A stretch of DNA of 64,000 nt from Modicisalibacter radicis (GTDB lineage: Bacteria > Pseudomonadota > Gammaproteobacteria > Pseudomonadales > Halomonadaceae). How positions within the stretch are numbered: the stretch's first letter is position 1; each line of letters begins with the position of its first letter. Shown here one piece after another: positions 9,263 through 18,781 of this stretch. Both the position numbers and the translations under genes were made by a program. The notes under the pieces are model-generated. The model was not told the DNA's origin, made no database searches, and worked only from the letters and a program-made list of their open reading frames with translations. The DNA is taken from assembly GCF_900961225.1 (NCBI RefSeq), contig NZ_CAAHFN010000131.1, positions 124,001-188,000 of the forward strand. Direction: 5' to 3'.

Positions 9263-9702
9263 TTCCGGCGCTTCCGTGATGCTCCAAGCCGGCGCCCTCT
9301 TCGGGGTGCCGGCTTTATCATTACGCTTTGTCTGAAAAATGTCTGCGCCCGCCCATACGGCGTTAAAAATCGACTGGTACGCCAGCCCGGTCAAAATGCT
9401 CATTTACGACTTGTAAACTCCGCTTTTTCGTCAATTTTTGCCTTGTCTGGCCATCGCTCGCCGATTTTTCTGACAGAGCTTGATTCCCCGTGACATCGTT
9501 GTCGCCGGCGTCGTCACTGCACAGTTGGCGCGCCTGGCCGAGGCGCTCATCTCCAGAGGGTATTCAGGTAGTTGAGTGTCCACGGGAACTGTCCCAGATC
9601 ATTTACAGTCCTGGCCGTCGGCACATAGTCTGAAAGGGCTCCCACCTGACCCAGGCCATTGGAATGGGTTGGCACACCTGCCCAAACCGGTAAGGACTGT
9701 TC
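9263..9702. other. 440-bp intergenic region before the DASS carrier gene
   Basis: Apart from the terminator at its left end I see no gene here. From about 9330 to 9480 the sequence is clearly more AT-rich than its surroundings, with several runs of A and T, and could hold the promoter of the carrier gene. It also marks the left edge of a block whose composition differs from the rest of the window. Confidence 0.4.
9286..9318 (+). terminator. Hairpin terminator after the alcohol dehydrogenase
   Basis: AAGCCGGC (9286-9293) pairs with GCCGGCTT (9308-9315). The stem is continued by a G-T wobble and CCC/GGG around a short loop, and a weak T-rich run (TTTATCATT) follows. It lies 24 bp after the dehydrogenase stop codon. 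Confidence 0.75.
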
Positions 9703-11175
9703 GTGAAACCGACTGCGAAAAGTGATTTCCGCCTGATTCCCGCTCTCATCGCGATCGCCATCGGTATTGCGATCGGGTTCATCCCCACACCAGAGGGTGT
9801 GTCCTCCCAGGGCTGGTTGATGTTGGCCATCTTCGTGGCGACCATTGCCGCCATCATTGGCAAGGCCATGCCCATCGGGGCTGTGTCGATTGTGGCGATC
9901 ACGGTGGTGGCTGTCAGTGGTGTCACCAGTGATAACTCCGGCACCGCCATTCGTGACGCACTGGGCAGTTTCAGCAATTCGCTGATCTGGCTGATCGCCG
10001 TGGCCATCATGATTGCCCGGGGCCTGATCAAGACCGGCCTGGGCGAGCGTATCGGTTACTACTTCATTGCGCTGTTCGGCAAGCGGACGCTGGGTATCGG
10101 CTATGGCCTGGCGCTGTCAGAACTGGTGATTGCGCCGGTCACGCCCAGCAATACCGCACGCGGCGGCGCGATTATCCATCCGATCATGCTGTCCATCGCC
10201 AAGAGTTTCGGCTGCACGCCGGACAACGACAACACCAGCCGGATCGGCAAATACCTGGCGCTGGTGAACTACCATTCCAACCCGATTACCTCGGCGATGT
10301 TCATTACCGCCACAGCGCCCAACCCGTTGACGGTGAAGCTGATTGCCGATGCCACCGGGGGCGACATCAGCCTTAGCTGGACCACCTGGGCCCTGGCCAT
10401 GCTGCTGCCGGGCCTGGTGGCCATTGCGCTCATGCCGCTGGTGCTTTATCTGATGTACCCGCCGGAGATCAAATCCACGCCGGATGCCGTCAACTTCGCC
10501 CGCGAGCGGCTGGATAGTCTGGGCAAGCTGACCCGGGACGAGGGCATCATGCTTGGCGTGTTTCTGGTGCTGCTGTTGCTGTGGGCGGATGTGCCGGCCT
10601 GGATCCTGGGTGATGCCTTCAAGCTGAATTCCACCACCACCGCGTTTGTCGGCCTGTCCATTCTGCTGGTGACCGGGGTCCTGAACTGGAAGGATGTGCT
10701 CGCTGAAAAGAGTGCCTGGGATACCCTGGTGTGGTTTGGCGCGCTGGTCATGATGGCCACCCAACTGAACACGCTGGGAGTGATTGACTGGTTCTCCGGA
10801 GCCATTCAGCAGGGTATTGTCAGCACCGGTCTTGGCTGGCCGGCTTCCACCGCCCTTCTGGTGCTGGTGTTCCTCTATTCCCATTACTTTTTTGCCAGCA
10901 CCACCGCGCACATCACCGCGATGATGGGGGCATTCCTGGTGGTCGGCCTTGGCCTGGGCGCACCGCCGATGGCATTTGTGCTGATGATGGCGGCCACGTC
11001 CTCCATCATGATGACACTCACCCACTACGCCACCGGCACGTCACCGGTGATCTTCGGCTCCGGTTACGTGGGGCTGGGCGAATGGTGGAAGGCCGGCTTC
11101 GTGATGAGCCTGGTGAACCTCCTGATCTGGGTGGTTGTCGGTGGCCTGTGGTGGAAAATCCTGGGCTACTGGTAA
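9703..11175 (+). CDS. DASS-family dicarboxylate/anion transporter (CitT-like)
   Basis: This 490-residue inner-membrane protein has 11-12 predicted membrane segments. The sequence APVTPSNTARGGAIIHPI (SNT at 149-151) is the substrate and cation-binding signature of the divalent anion:sodium symporter family, and is closest to the CitT / 2-oxoglutarate-malate translocator branch. The second half-repeat has THYATGTSPV. Expected cargo is a C4-C6 di- or tricarboxylate such as malate, succinate or citrate. The start is GTG at 9703 with AAGGA at 9692-9696. Codon use looks less GC-biased than that of neighbouring core genes. It ends 18 bp from the convergent DUF2339 gene. Confidence 0.88.
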   Translation: MKPTAKSDFRLIPALIAIAIGIAIGFIPTPEGVSSQGWLMLAIFVATIAAIIGKAMPIGAVSIVAITVVAVSGVTSDNSGTAIRDALGSFSNSLIWLIAVAIMIARGLIKTGLGERIGYYFIALFGKRTLGIGYGLALSELVIAPVTPSNTARGGAIIHPIMLSIAKSFGCTPDNDNTSRIGKYLALVNYHSNPITSAMFITATAPNPLTVKLIADATGGDISLSWTTWALAMLLPGLVAIALMPLVLYLMYPPEIKSTPDAVNFARERLDSLGKLTRDEGIMLGVFLVLLLLWADVPAWILGDAFKLNSTTTAFVGLSILLVTGVLNWKDVLAEKSAWDTLVWFGALVMMATQLNTLGVIDWFSGAIQQGIVSTGLGWPASTALLVLVFLYSHYFFASTTAHITAMMGAFLVVGLGLGAPPMAFVLMMAATSSIMMTLTHYATGTSPVIFGSGYVGLGEWWKAGFVMSLVNLLIWVVVGGLWWKILGYW

Positions 11176-11193
11176 TAACCGCAGCCCCCTGGA

Positions 11194-13878
11194 TTACTCC
11201 ACCCCGCCCTCCAACCGGGCCGGGGCGGGTTGCAGGCCTTTCCGGATGATCTGGTGAATATAGGCCAGGCCCAGCAGGCAAAGCCCCAGCCCCATAAACG
11301 AGGCGACACGCCACAGGCCGGTCACATCAGACATATCAAACAGGAAGATATTGGCGATCACCAGCATCAGCAACAGCATCGCCGCCTTGTAAAGCGGCTG
11401 TGTCTGGAACCGGATGCCGGCGATGGTGCCGGCGACGGCCAACAGCAGCCAAGCCATGGAATAGGTGTAGTGTTCGCCATCGCTAATGACGTTGTTGATG
11501 CTCAGTTGTCCCTGCCACAGGTGATGGATCTCAATGGACACAAAATACAGCAGTGCGGCCCCGGTGGTGGCGCCGGCAATTTTGCGGAGCCGGCCTTCAA
11601 GCAGGAAATAACTGATGGCGGCAAGAGCCACCGGTAGCCCATAGGCAAGCAACAGGCTATTGAAGATGGGCGTGGAGGCAATTGCCGCGGGTTCCCAGAG
11701 CGGGTTCTTGAACAGCAACAGGGCGCCGGCATAGGTCAGGGCTGCGGCGGCGAGCAAAAGGTGCGCACAGACCCGGTAGTAGTTCTGAAAGTGTTGGGCC
11801 GCCCTTGCCCGGTACAGGTACACGTTGCCGATCAATCCCCAGGCAGCCATATTGAGGGCCGCTTCCAGATAGCTGTAGGTGTGGCGGAAAATATCGCCAT
11901 CATACAACTGGTAACGGGTTTCATAGATCAGTGTCAGCGCCAGCAGGTGCAGGCCTGCACCCTGCAACCATGGGCGCAACGGATCCTCCGGCCGGGTGAA
12001 GTAGGCCGCCACCCAGACCACCAGGGCGGAGCCCCCGCACACCCACAGGCTCCAGTGGAAATCCGTGGGATAGCTCAGCAGCCAGGGATTCATGGTCAGC
12101 CGCACAATGACGACACCCAGCACGATTTTCACGAGGTACGGCAGCACCGGCAGAGTGAACCTCTGGTGGAGCCGCGACAGCGTGACCACCTGAAGGGCCA
12201 GCGCCAGGGTGAGGGTCGCTTCCCGCAGGACCATGACGGCCGCCAGTGAATAGGCCAGATGGGCACTGATGACCAGCGCCGCAGTGACCGACACTGGCAC
12301 CTCTTTGCTCGCCTGCCGGTTTGCGATCGAGAGATAGCCGGCGCCCAACAACAGCATGGCAGCAGCCCACTGCCAGTGTGTGTCCATGTCCGTCAGCGCG
12401 ATGTAGGCAATGGAGAGGGCTGTCACCGGCGCCAGAAACGCCAGGGATGACCAGTAGCCTTTGTGCTTGCTGACTTTTATGTTCCAAAGAGCCCCGGGGC
12501 TGAACAGGCCGACCAGAACGGCGAGGGCGCCGGCGAATTGGCTGGCTTCACTCGCGGACAGTTGGCGCACATGTACGCCAATATCCAGGCTCAGGGCGCA
12601 GAGCAGTATGCCGATGGCCGTTGCCGCAAACGTCGGCCAGGCGATCAGGCTGAACCCGGGATTATGACGGCAGATCCAGAGAATGAGTGCCGGCAGGATC
12701 GACAGGGCGATCACCGGGGATGGCTCAGACACCGCGATGGATAGACCGGAGGCGGCAACGAAGGTTGCCAGCGTATAGACGTTCCGGGTGAGGCTGGAAA
12801 AGAACATGTTCTGGTGGCAACACGCCATCAGGGGTGGCTCTTCGTCCGCCTGGCTATTCACCAGGCGCCAGTCCGAGTCGGGGATCGCCAGGAAACCGTA
12901 GGCAACCAGCGCCAAATAGACCAGCTGTATTGAGTGGCCGACAGATGAGGTGAGTGACAGGGCCCACCAGCCGGCTGCGCCCGCCATGATGCCCAGCCAG
13001 AGCCAGTGACGATAGACATAACGCAGCAGTGCCAGTGACGAGCCGGTGATCACCAGGCTGTAGATCAAGGCCCCGAGCATGTTCTGGCTGCCGGTGTCGA
13101 CCAGTATCGGAACCACATAACCGCCGAGCATGCCGAGGGTCGCCAGTACCGGGCCGTGGATGAGTGACAGCCCCATGGTCACCAGGGACACCACCAGCAA
13201 CAGACTGAAGACCAGCCCGGCAGGCCACAGTTGGTAAAGGTGGAGGGCCGCCAGCAGGGCTGCGTACAGAATAATGCTCGCGCCGCCCGCCAACGCGGCC
13301 AGCACGTCGTTGTACTGGTCCAGTTGGCGCCGCTTCCACAGCGCCACACCATGAAAAGCCAGGCCGAACAGGATCGCCAGTGCAATGCGAGTGGTCGGGC
13401 CCAGCAGTCCGGCTTCAATGGAGTACCTGACCAGGAAAATGCCAGACAGGCCGACACTGACGCCACCCAGCCACACCATCCAGTTTTCCTTCAGGTGTGC
13501 CAGCCAGGGTGCGTAATTCGCGAGGGGGTCAGTGTTGCCGGCACCTGTCTTCCCGGTGTCGGGCTCATGCCCGGAATAAACTGGCTTTTCGGCAGCAGGT
13601 TGTGGTGGTACCGGAGGTGGCTCGGGGGGTGGACGTTGTCCCGCCTGAACGTCGCTGACTGTCGTTTCCGGGGACAACGAATTGCCGGCCGGTTGCTCGA
13701 GTGACGTCGGTTTCGGCCGGTCGGGAACGGCATTGCGCTCAGGCCTGTTCAACTGCTCCTGCAAAGCCGTAATCTGAACGCGCAGTTCACGTTGTTGAAA
13801 AAAGGCGATCCACCCCAGAATCGCCCCCGATATTACTATGCCAAATAGAACAAGGGCAAAGATAATAACCCCTCCCAT
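11194..13878 (-). CDS. DUF2339 multi-pass membrane protein
   Basis: This 894-residue protein begins with one membrane helix, a short coiled coil (LRVQITALQEQLNR), a Pro-rich linker (about 60-125) and then more than twenty hydrophobic segments to the C-terminus. That layout, with KENWMVWLGGVSVGLSGIFLVRYSIE opening the membrane part in family style, identifies DUF2339 (the motif spans about residues 135-160). Its function is unknown; a role in cell envelope or surface polymer handling has only been guessed for the family. The ATG at 13878 is chosen because GGGAG lies seven bases upstream; a GTG at 13884 is also possible. Like the DASS gene it has a lower-GC codon style than its neighbours. Confidence 0.82.
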   Translation of the reverse strand: MGGVIIFALVLFGIVISGAILGWIAFFQQRELRVQITALQEQLNRPERNAVPDRPKPTSLEQPAGNSLSPETTVSDVQAGQRPPPEPPPVPPQPAAEKPVYSGHEPDTGKTGAGNTDPLANYAPWLAHLKENWMVWLGGVSVGLSGIFLVRYSIEAGLLGPTTRIALAILFGLAFHGVALWKRRQLDQYNDVLAALAGGASIILYAALLAALHLYQLWPAGLVFSLLLVVSLVTMGLSLIHGPVLATLGMLGGYVVPILVDTGSQNMLGALIYSLVITGSSLALLRYVYRHWLWLGIMAGAAGWWALSLTSSVGHSIQLVYLALVAYGFLAIPDSDWRLVNSQADEEPPLMACCHQNMFFSSLTRNVYTLATFVAASGLSIAVSEPSPVIALSILPALILWICRHNPGFSLIAWPTFAATAIGILLCALSLDIGVHVRQLSASEASQFAGALAVLVGLFSPGALWNIKVSKHKGYWSSLAFLAPVTALSIAYIALTDMDTHWQWAAAMLLLGAGYLSIANRQASKEVPVSVTAALVISAHLAYSLAAVMVLREATLTLALALQVVTLSRLHQRFTLPVLPYLVKIVLGVVIVRLTMNPWLLSYPTDFHWSLWVCGGSALVVWVAAYFTRPEDPLRPWLQGAGLHLLALTLIYETRYQLYDGDIFRHTYSYLEAALNMAAWGLIGNVYLYRARAAQHFQNYYRVCAHLLLAAAALTYAGALLLFKNPLWEPAAIASTPIFNSLLLAYGLPVALAAISYFLLEGRLRKIAGATTGAALLYFVSIEIHHLWQGQLSINNVISDGEHYTYSMAWLLLAVAGTIAGIRFQTQPLYKAAMLLLMLVIANIFLFDMSDVTGLWRVASFMGLGLCLLGLAYIHQIIRKGLQPAPARLEGGVE

Positions 13879-14183
13879 GGCCACACTCCCTGTCAGTCGG
13901 GCAAGCAGTGTACCGAAAGTTACAGTGTGGTGTGTATGTCAGTAAGGAACGGCCCCGGCTTATGAGGAAGGTCGAGCCCGTTGGTTTAACCGGATTGCGG
14001 GAGGGCTGTTTGTGTTGGTACGCGTACTGTTGCCCAATACGATCAGGGCCAATGGATAGCAATGAAACTTGTGGCTCCTGAATTCGGGCAATAAGTGCAG
14101 CACCGGGGGTAAACAGGCTGACCAGAACGGCGGGCTTTATCGTCAGTTCCCTGTTATCTCTGTCTTGCCGGCGAGGGGCGAGG
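13879..14183. other. Intergenic region, right edge of the atypical block
   Basis: About 300 bp with no convincing gene on either strand. It separates the DUF2339 start from the decayed cdsA/plsC remnant and probably contains the promoter of the leftward DUF2339 gene. I see no clear terminator, attachment repeat or insertion-sequence end. Confidence 0.35.
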
Positions 14184-15144
14184 ATGTTTGAGATCGCGCC
14201 CCACGTCGGGACGGTGGTCATCGTGGTGCTGGTGCTGTGCGTCGCCAGCCTGTCGCGTGTGTGGCTCCGTCAGCGCTATCCGCAGCGCGACTGGCTGGAA
14301 CTCAAGCAGCGCATCCGCTCCTGGTGGTGGATGATCGGCCTGTTGTTCGTCGTTCTGTTGTTGAATCGCGAAGCAGGTATCGTCTTCTTCGCCTGCCTCA
14401 GCTACCTGGCGCTCAAGGAGTTCTTCTCGATCGTGCCGAAGCGCCAGGTGGATCGCCGCGTGCTGTTCTGAGCCTATCTGGCGATCCCCGTGCAGTACCC
14501 GTGGATATGGCAGGCGTGGTACGGCATGTTCAGCATCTTCGTGCCGGTCTACGTTTTCTTGTTTCTGCCGGTACGCATGCTGTTGCTCGGCGACAGTTAG
14601 GGGGTCATCCGCGCGGCGGGGGTGATCCACTGGATGGTGATGCTGGCGATCTACTGCATCGGTTACTTGGCGGCTCTGCTGGCGCTGCCGGTACTCAACC
14701 CGGCGGCGGATTATTTTCTCGCCAACCGCTGGCTGGCCTGGTTTTCGACCCAGGGCCTCGACATCATTCCGGTCCACCGCGATGGCCGTGGCGACCGGTG
14801 CGATCCGCTGGCCGACTGCCGTGCGACGCTGGCGGCGGGCGATATCGTGATCCTGTTCCCGGAGGGAAGTCGAGGCCGGCCCGAAGCGATGCAGCCGTTG
14901 AAAAAGGCGTCTTTCATCTGCTCAAGGAGAGCCCCGAGATACCGCTGACGCCTGTCATGCTACGCGGCCTGGGGCGGGCCCTGCCAAAGGGCGAGGCGCT
15001 GCTGGTGCCGCGCAATTGCGATGTCGCCGTGGGCGAGGCGATGCATGTCGGCAGCGACAGTGCCGCTTGCATGGCCTCGCTCGAAGCGGCGTTCGAGACA
15101 CTCAGCAGTGCCGGGGCAGTGCCTGGCTGGACGAATGGCACTAG
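14184..15144 (+). pseudogene. Decayed cdsA-plsC remnant
   Basis: The first part reads as the N-terminus of a YnbB-like phosphatidate cytidylyltransferase (RSWWWMIGLLFVVLLLNREAG, then FACLSYLALKEFFS). It is broken by in-frame stops TGA at 14469-14471 and TAG at 14598-14600, with family-like sequence continuing past both. From about 14700 the same frame switches to the C-terminal half of a PlsC acyltransferase (LDIIPVHR, then VILFPEGSRG), but the PlsC catalytic HxxxxD motif is absent, so an internal deletion fused the two genes. Frameshifts follow near 14905 and near 15115. The last frame ends AWLDEWH at TAG 15142-15144, a natural-looking plsC terminus. Neither product can be functional. Confidence 0.8.
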
Positions 15145-15193
15145 CCGAGCTTGGTGGCCCCGATATCGAGGATGCGTTGCGGATCGGGGTTAG

Positions 15194-15351
15194 GGAAACA
15201 CTGCATAAATGGCTGCGCAGGCAAATCACTTTGTTGTGCGGTGCTGGTGCGCCAGCCCGGGCGGAATCCTCACCTATACCCCATAGGCTCCGGTTCCTGT
15301 GCTCCGTACGCCTCGTGCTTTACACTGCTCGCCGATTTATTCAGCGCTTCC
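15194..15351. mobile_element. 158-bp IS5-like MITE with TTAG target duplication
   Basis: The left end GGAAACACTGCATAAAT (15194-15210) and the right end, read inward, GGAAGCGCTGAATAAAT (15351 back to 15335) are imperfect inverted repeats identical at 14 of 17 positions. Both ends are flanked directly by TTAG (15190-15193 and 15352-15355). A 4-bp YTAR duplication is characteristic of the IS5 group. The interior is only about 120 bp with no open frame, so this is a non-autonomous element moved by a transposase encoded elsewhere. It inserted just beyond the decayed plsC end. Confidence 0.8.
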
Positions 15352-15428
15352 TTAGTCGCCTCTACGGTCGGGCGAGCAGGCCAGCGAGGATCACGGGCAC
15401 CACGGAAATCCCCCTTTCATGGACTGGA

Positions 15429-16241
15429 TCACGACGTCTTGAGCCGGGTCAGCCCTTCCTGGGCCGACGAGGCGACCAGATAGCCCTCGCGGTCGTAGAT
15501 GCTGCCCCGGGCGAAGCCGCGGCCGCCACCGGCCCAGGGGCTGTCCATGGCGTAGAGCAGCCAGTCGTTGATGCGCACGTCGCGGTGGAACCACAGCGCG
15601 TGGTCGAGGCTGGCGATGCGCAGTCGCGGGTCGCCGAACCAGGTGCCATGGGAGATCAGGCTGGTGGTCAGCAGGTTGAAATCCGAGCTGTAGGCGAGCA
15701 GGTAGCGATGCAGGGTGGCGTCGTCGGGCAGCTCGCCGGAGAGCCGGAACCACAGGCGCTTTTTCGGCGTGCCGTTCTCGCTGTCGTCGGGCAGGTGCAG
15801 GAACTCGATGGGATGCCCGGCGAAGCGTTCGGGCCTGGCGCCCTCGGCGATCAGCTCATCGGGTGTGGCCACCGACGGGCGCGTCGGCTGATGGTGGAAG
15901 CCGGACTCTTCGACATGGAAGGAGGCGCTGCAGAAGAAGATCGTCTTGCCGTGCTGGATCGCGCTGACCCGGCGCGTGGCGAAGCTGCCGCCGTCGCGGA
16001 CCCGGTCGACCTGGTAGATCACCGGATGATGGGGGTCGCCGGCGAGCAGGAAATAGCCGTGCAGGGAGTGGACGCGGCGTGCCGGATCGACCGTCTGGCT
16101 GGCCGCCGAGAGCGCCTGGCCGAGTACCTGGCCACCGAACAGCTGCGGAAAGCCCAGATCCTGGCTGTGGCCGCGGAACAGATTCTCCTCGAGGGTTTCC
16201 ATGCCCAGCAGCTGGACCAGGCCATCGAGTGCTTGAGTCAT
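15429..16241 (-). CDS. tesB: Acyl-CoA thioesterase II
   Basis: This 270-residue double-hotdog enzyme hydrolyses acyl-CoA to free fatty acid and CoA. It opens MTQALDGLVQLLGMETLEEN, followed by FGGQVLGQALSAA and VHSLHGYFLLAGD, all standard TesB landmarks. The second hotdog has ASLDHALWFHRD, whose Asp is the catalytic acid, and ends YDREGYLVASSAQEGL with the catalytic Gln. The start ATG at 16241 follows a GGGAGA ribosome site. It is divergent from tadA across 70 bp. Length and motifs agree with E. coli TesB (286 residues). Confidence 0.94.
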   Translation of the reverse strand: MTQALDGLVQLLGMETLEENLFRGHSQDLGFPQLFGGQVLGQALSAASQTVDPARRVHSLHGYFLLAGDPHHPVIYQVDRVRDGGSFATRRVSAIQHGKTIFFCSASFHVEESGFHHQPTRPSVATPDELIAEGARPERFAGHPIEFLHLPDDSENGTPKKRLWFRLSGELPDDATLHRYLLAYSSDFNLLTTSLISHGTWFGDPRLRIASLDHALWFHRDVRINDWLLYAMDSPWAGGGRGFARGSIYDREGYLVASSAQEGLTRLKTS

Positions 16242-16311
16242 GCGTTGTCTCCCTACGTATGGGCTGCACATGTAGTATGGGCGGCTCGACAGGATACCCG
16301 AGACACCCGTC

Positions 16312-16854
16312 ATGCGCAGCGACAGCTACTACATGCATCGCGCCCTCGATCAGGCACGCGCCGCGCAGGCCGCCGGTGAAGTGCCGGTGGGCGCGGTGGT
16401 GGTCGATGACTCGGGCGAGATCGTCGGGCGTGGCTACAATGCCCCGGTAGGCGGCCACGACCCCAGTGCTCATGCCGAGATCCGCGCGCTGCGCGACGCC
16501 GCCGAGCGGTTTGCCAACTATCGTCTCGATGGCTGCACGCTCTACGTGACCCTCGAGCCATGCATGATGTGCGCCGGAGCGATCATCCACGCACGCCTGG
16601 CGCGGGTCGTCTACGCCGCTGCCGAGCCGCGCACGGGGATGGTCGAGTCGCGTGCCAACCTGTTCGCCCAGCCGTGGTTCAATCACCAGGTGACGGTGGA
16701 GGGCGGGCTGTTGGCCTCACAGTCGAAACGTCTGCTGCAGGCGTTCTTCGCCGAGCGGCGGGAAGGCGCACTGACCGGCGAGCGGGGCGTGGCGGGGAAG
16801 GGCGCGGGCGACGGGTGTCGCGAGAATCCCGAGCGCCAGGGGCGCTCGGGGTAG
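16312..16854 (+). CDS. tadA: tRNA-specific adenosine deaminase TadA
   Basis: This 180-residue enzyme converts adenosine 34 of tRNA-Arg(ACG) to inosine and is usually essential. Zinc and catalytic residues are plain: H54-A-E56 (HAE) and PCMMC with C84 and C87. The segment ARVVYAAAEPRTGMVES contacts the tRNA anticodon loop in the family. The last 20-25 residues form a Gly/Arg-rich tail beyond the usual end. It ends 6 bp before the convergent lipoprotein gene, with no obvious terminator between them. Confidence 0.95.
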   Translation: MRSDSYYMHRALDQARAAQAAGEVPVGAVVVDDSGEIVGRGYNAPVGGHDPSAHAEIRALRDAAERFANYRLDGCTLYVTLEPCMMCAGAIIHARLARVVYAAAEPRTGMVESRANLFAQPWFNHQVTVEGGLLASQSKRLLQAFFAERREGALTGERGVAGKGAGDGCRENPERQGRSG

Positions 16855-16860
16855 GCGGGG

Positions 16861-18567
16861 TTACTGCTTCCAGTCGATGCGGCTGTCGACGACCAGGCCG
16901 GCCTCTTCCATGCGCATGCGCATCACGACGCTGTCGATCCGCTCGAACTGCGCGCGCATGTCGGCGAGCTGCTCCTCGAGCGCCGCGGCGTCGTTGCCCG
17001 CGAGGCCGCCGAAGGCATCGGCCAGCTTCAGCCACTTGGCGTACATGTCGCCGGAGAGCTTGAGGTGCATCAGCTCGCCGGCCTCGCCGTCCTGGCCCTG
17101 CAGCAGTGTCTCGAGCGTCGCCTGTTCGCCCTCGCCCGTCGCCACGCCGAGCGCCTTGTCGGTCATCGCCAGCCAGGCCGGCGCACCGCCCAGCATCGCG
17201 GTGAGCTGCGGTGGCAGCGGGGTCGGTTCGCCATTGCTGGGAACCGCCAGCGTGGCTAGCCCGGGCAAGGTGGTCTGGCCGATCGCCAGCAGCCCGCTGG
17301 GGTCGCTGGATGCCACCAGCAGCGCGCCCTTGATCGTGGGCTGGCCGCCCTGTTCGGGCATCGCGAAGTCGTCGATGACCAGGCGCGCGCCGCGCAGGCT
17401 ACCGAACGGCGGCATGGCCAGCATGTTGGCCTGACGGCCGAGTTCGTCCAGATCGTCGTTGAGCTCGGCGAAGGCCGGGCAGCCGAACGGCGCGCTGCGC
17501 ACGTGCTGGACCTGCTGGGTCAGCAGCTCGCGCAGGTCGTTCATGGGCAGCGCAAGGGCCAGGTCGAAGGGCGCTTCCAGGGAATCGGCGCCCAGCCCCG
17601 GGACCGGCGACACCAGCGAGGCGAACGGCGCGGTGATGTCCTCGGCCAACGCCACGTCGAAGCGCTGTTCGATGCGTTCGGCGTCGAGGGTGGTGTAGCC
17701 GGTGCTCAACTGCGGCATGCGCGCTGCCAGGCGTGATGCATCCTCGCGGCAGCTCGCCGGGACCGGCGGGGGCGCCTGGCCCTCGGCCTGTTCGGCGAAC
17801 GCGCGGAAGGCCTTGATCATCGGGTCATCGCTGCCGGTGAGCAGGGTCGCCAGGCGCGTCGTGTCGAGATAGCCCAGGCCGTAGGGCAGGTAGCCCTTGG
17901 CGTCGGCCAGCTCGCTGAGCCGCTGGGTGTCCTGCACGCTGTTCTCCGGCAGGGCGTCACCGACCAGGCCCTGCAGGGTGGCGTCGTCCAGCTCGCTGGG
18001 CGCCAGCGCCAGCACCGCCTGGCCGCCATTGACGGCGCTCAACAATTGCAGGGGCACCTCGCCGAAGCGCATGCGACGATACTCCAGTTCGCCTCGGCTT
18101 TGTTCCTCGAGGGGCTGTCCGGAAGCCTCGGCGAGACGCTCGAGGAAAGCCCGATAACGCTCGGCATCGCTCACGCTCAGGCGCAGCACCGGGCTCAGGC
18201 CGTGGCCGTAGAGGGCGCTCAGGCCGCCCAGGTCGACGCCGACCTGCTCGGCGACCTGCTGATAGCTCGACTTGCCGGCGAGCTCATCGGCGAGCGCCTC
18301 GAGCACGTTGGCCAGCGCTTCGGCGTCGTCGTTGCCGCGCAGTTCCTCGGCGAGCTGGCGCAGTTCGCTGCGCTGGCTCGCCAGCGAGGCGTTCGACGAG
18401 GCCATGGCGGCTTCGAGGGTCTTCTCGTCGGCCGTTTCGAGGCTGGCGAAGAGGAACGGCGTATCGGCCGGCACGTGGGCCAGCGGCGCGTCTGCCGGGT
18501 CCTGGCCGCAACCGGCCAGCAATGCGCTGCCGGCCACCACGGAGGCGAGTAGGGTACGTCGTAGCAT
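16861..18567 (-). CDS. Predicted lipoprotein of unknown function
   Basis: This 568-residue protein starts MLRRTLLASVVAGSALLAGC, a lipoprotein signal with lipobox LAGC and modified Cys20, so it should be anchored in a membrane facing the periplasm. The mature part is Ala/Leu/Glu-rich, with no transmembrane segment. It contains repeated statements of the type GELMHLKLSGDMYAKWLKL near the C-terminus and ends in RMRMEEAGLVVDSRIDWKQ, reminiscent of DUF3352-like proteins, but I cannot assign a family firmly. The ATG at 18567 is preferred because AAGGGA lies five bases before it, inside the longer frame that starts at 18582. Confidence 0.72.
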   Translation of the reverse strand: MLRRTLLASVVAGSALLAGCGQDPADAPLAHVPADTPFLFASLETADEKTLEAAMASSNASLASQRSELRQLAEELRGNDDAEALANVLEALADELAGKSSYQQVAEQVGVDLGGLSALYGHGLSPVLRLSVSDAERYRAFLERLAEASGQPLEEQSRGELEYRRMRFGEVPLQLLSAVNGGQAVLALAPSELDDATLQGLVGDALPENSVQDTQRLSELADAKGYLPYGLGYLDTTRLATLLTGSDDPMIKAFRAFAEQAEGQAPPPVPASCREDASRLAARMPQLSTGYTTLDAERIEQRFDVALAEDITAPFASLVSPVPGLGADSLEAPFDLALALPMNDLRELLTQQVQHVRSAPFGCPAFAELNDDLDELGRQANMLAMPPFGSLRGARLVIDDFAMPEQGGQPTIKGALLVASSDPSGLLAIGQTTLPGLATLAVPSNGEPTPLPPQLTAMLGGAPAWLAMTDKALGVATGEGEQATLETLLQGQDGEAGELMHLKLSGDMYAKWLKLADAFGGLAGNDAAALEEQLADMRAQFERIDSVVMRMRMEEAGLVVDSRIDWKQ

Positions 18568-18781
18568 GGTCTTCCCTTGCATTCATGAATGATCCCCGGC
18601 GCTCGGGCCGGATGGTGTCGGGATCGAAGCGACTCGAGCGGGCACGCGCGCTATCCCCCGCGGGCCCGGGTGCGCCAATGCGGCGCGCCACTCTGAAGGT
18701 GGCTATGTCGTTGCCGGACGGTCGACGTCGGACGAGAGCCAATGGTAACCGTTCGCGGCGTTGGAAGCGTGCCCGCCGTGT

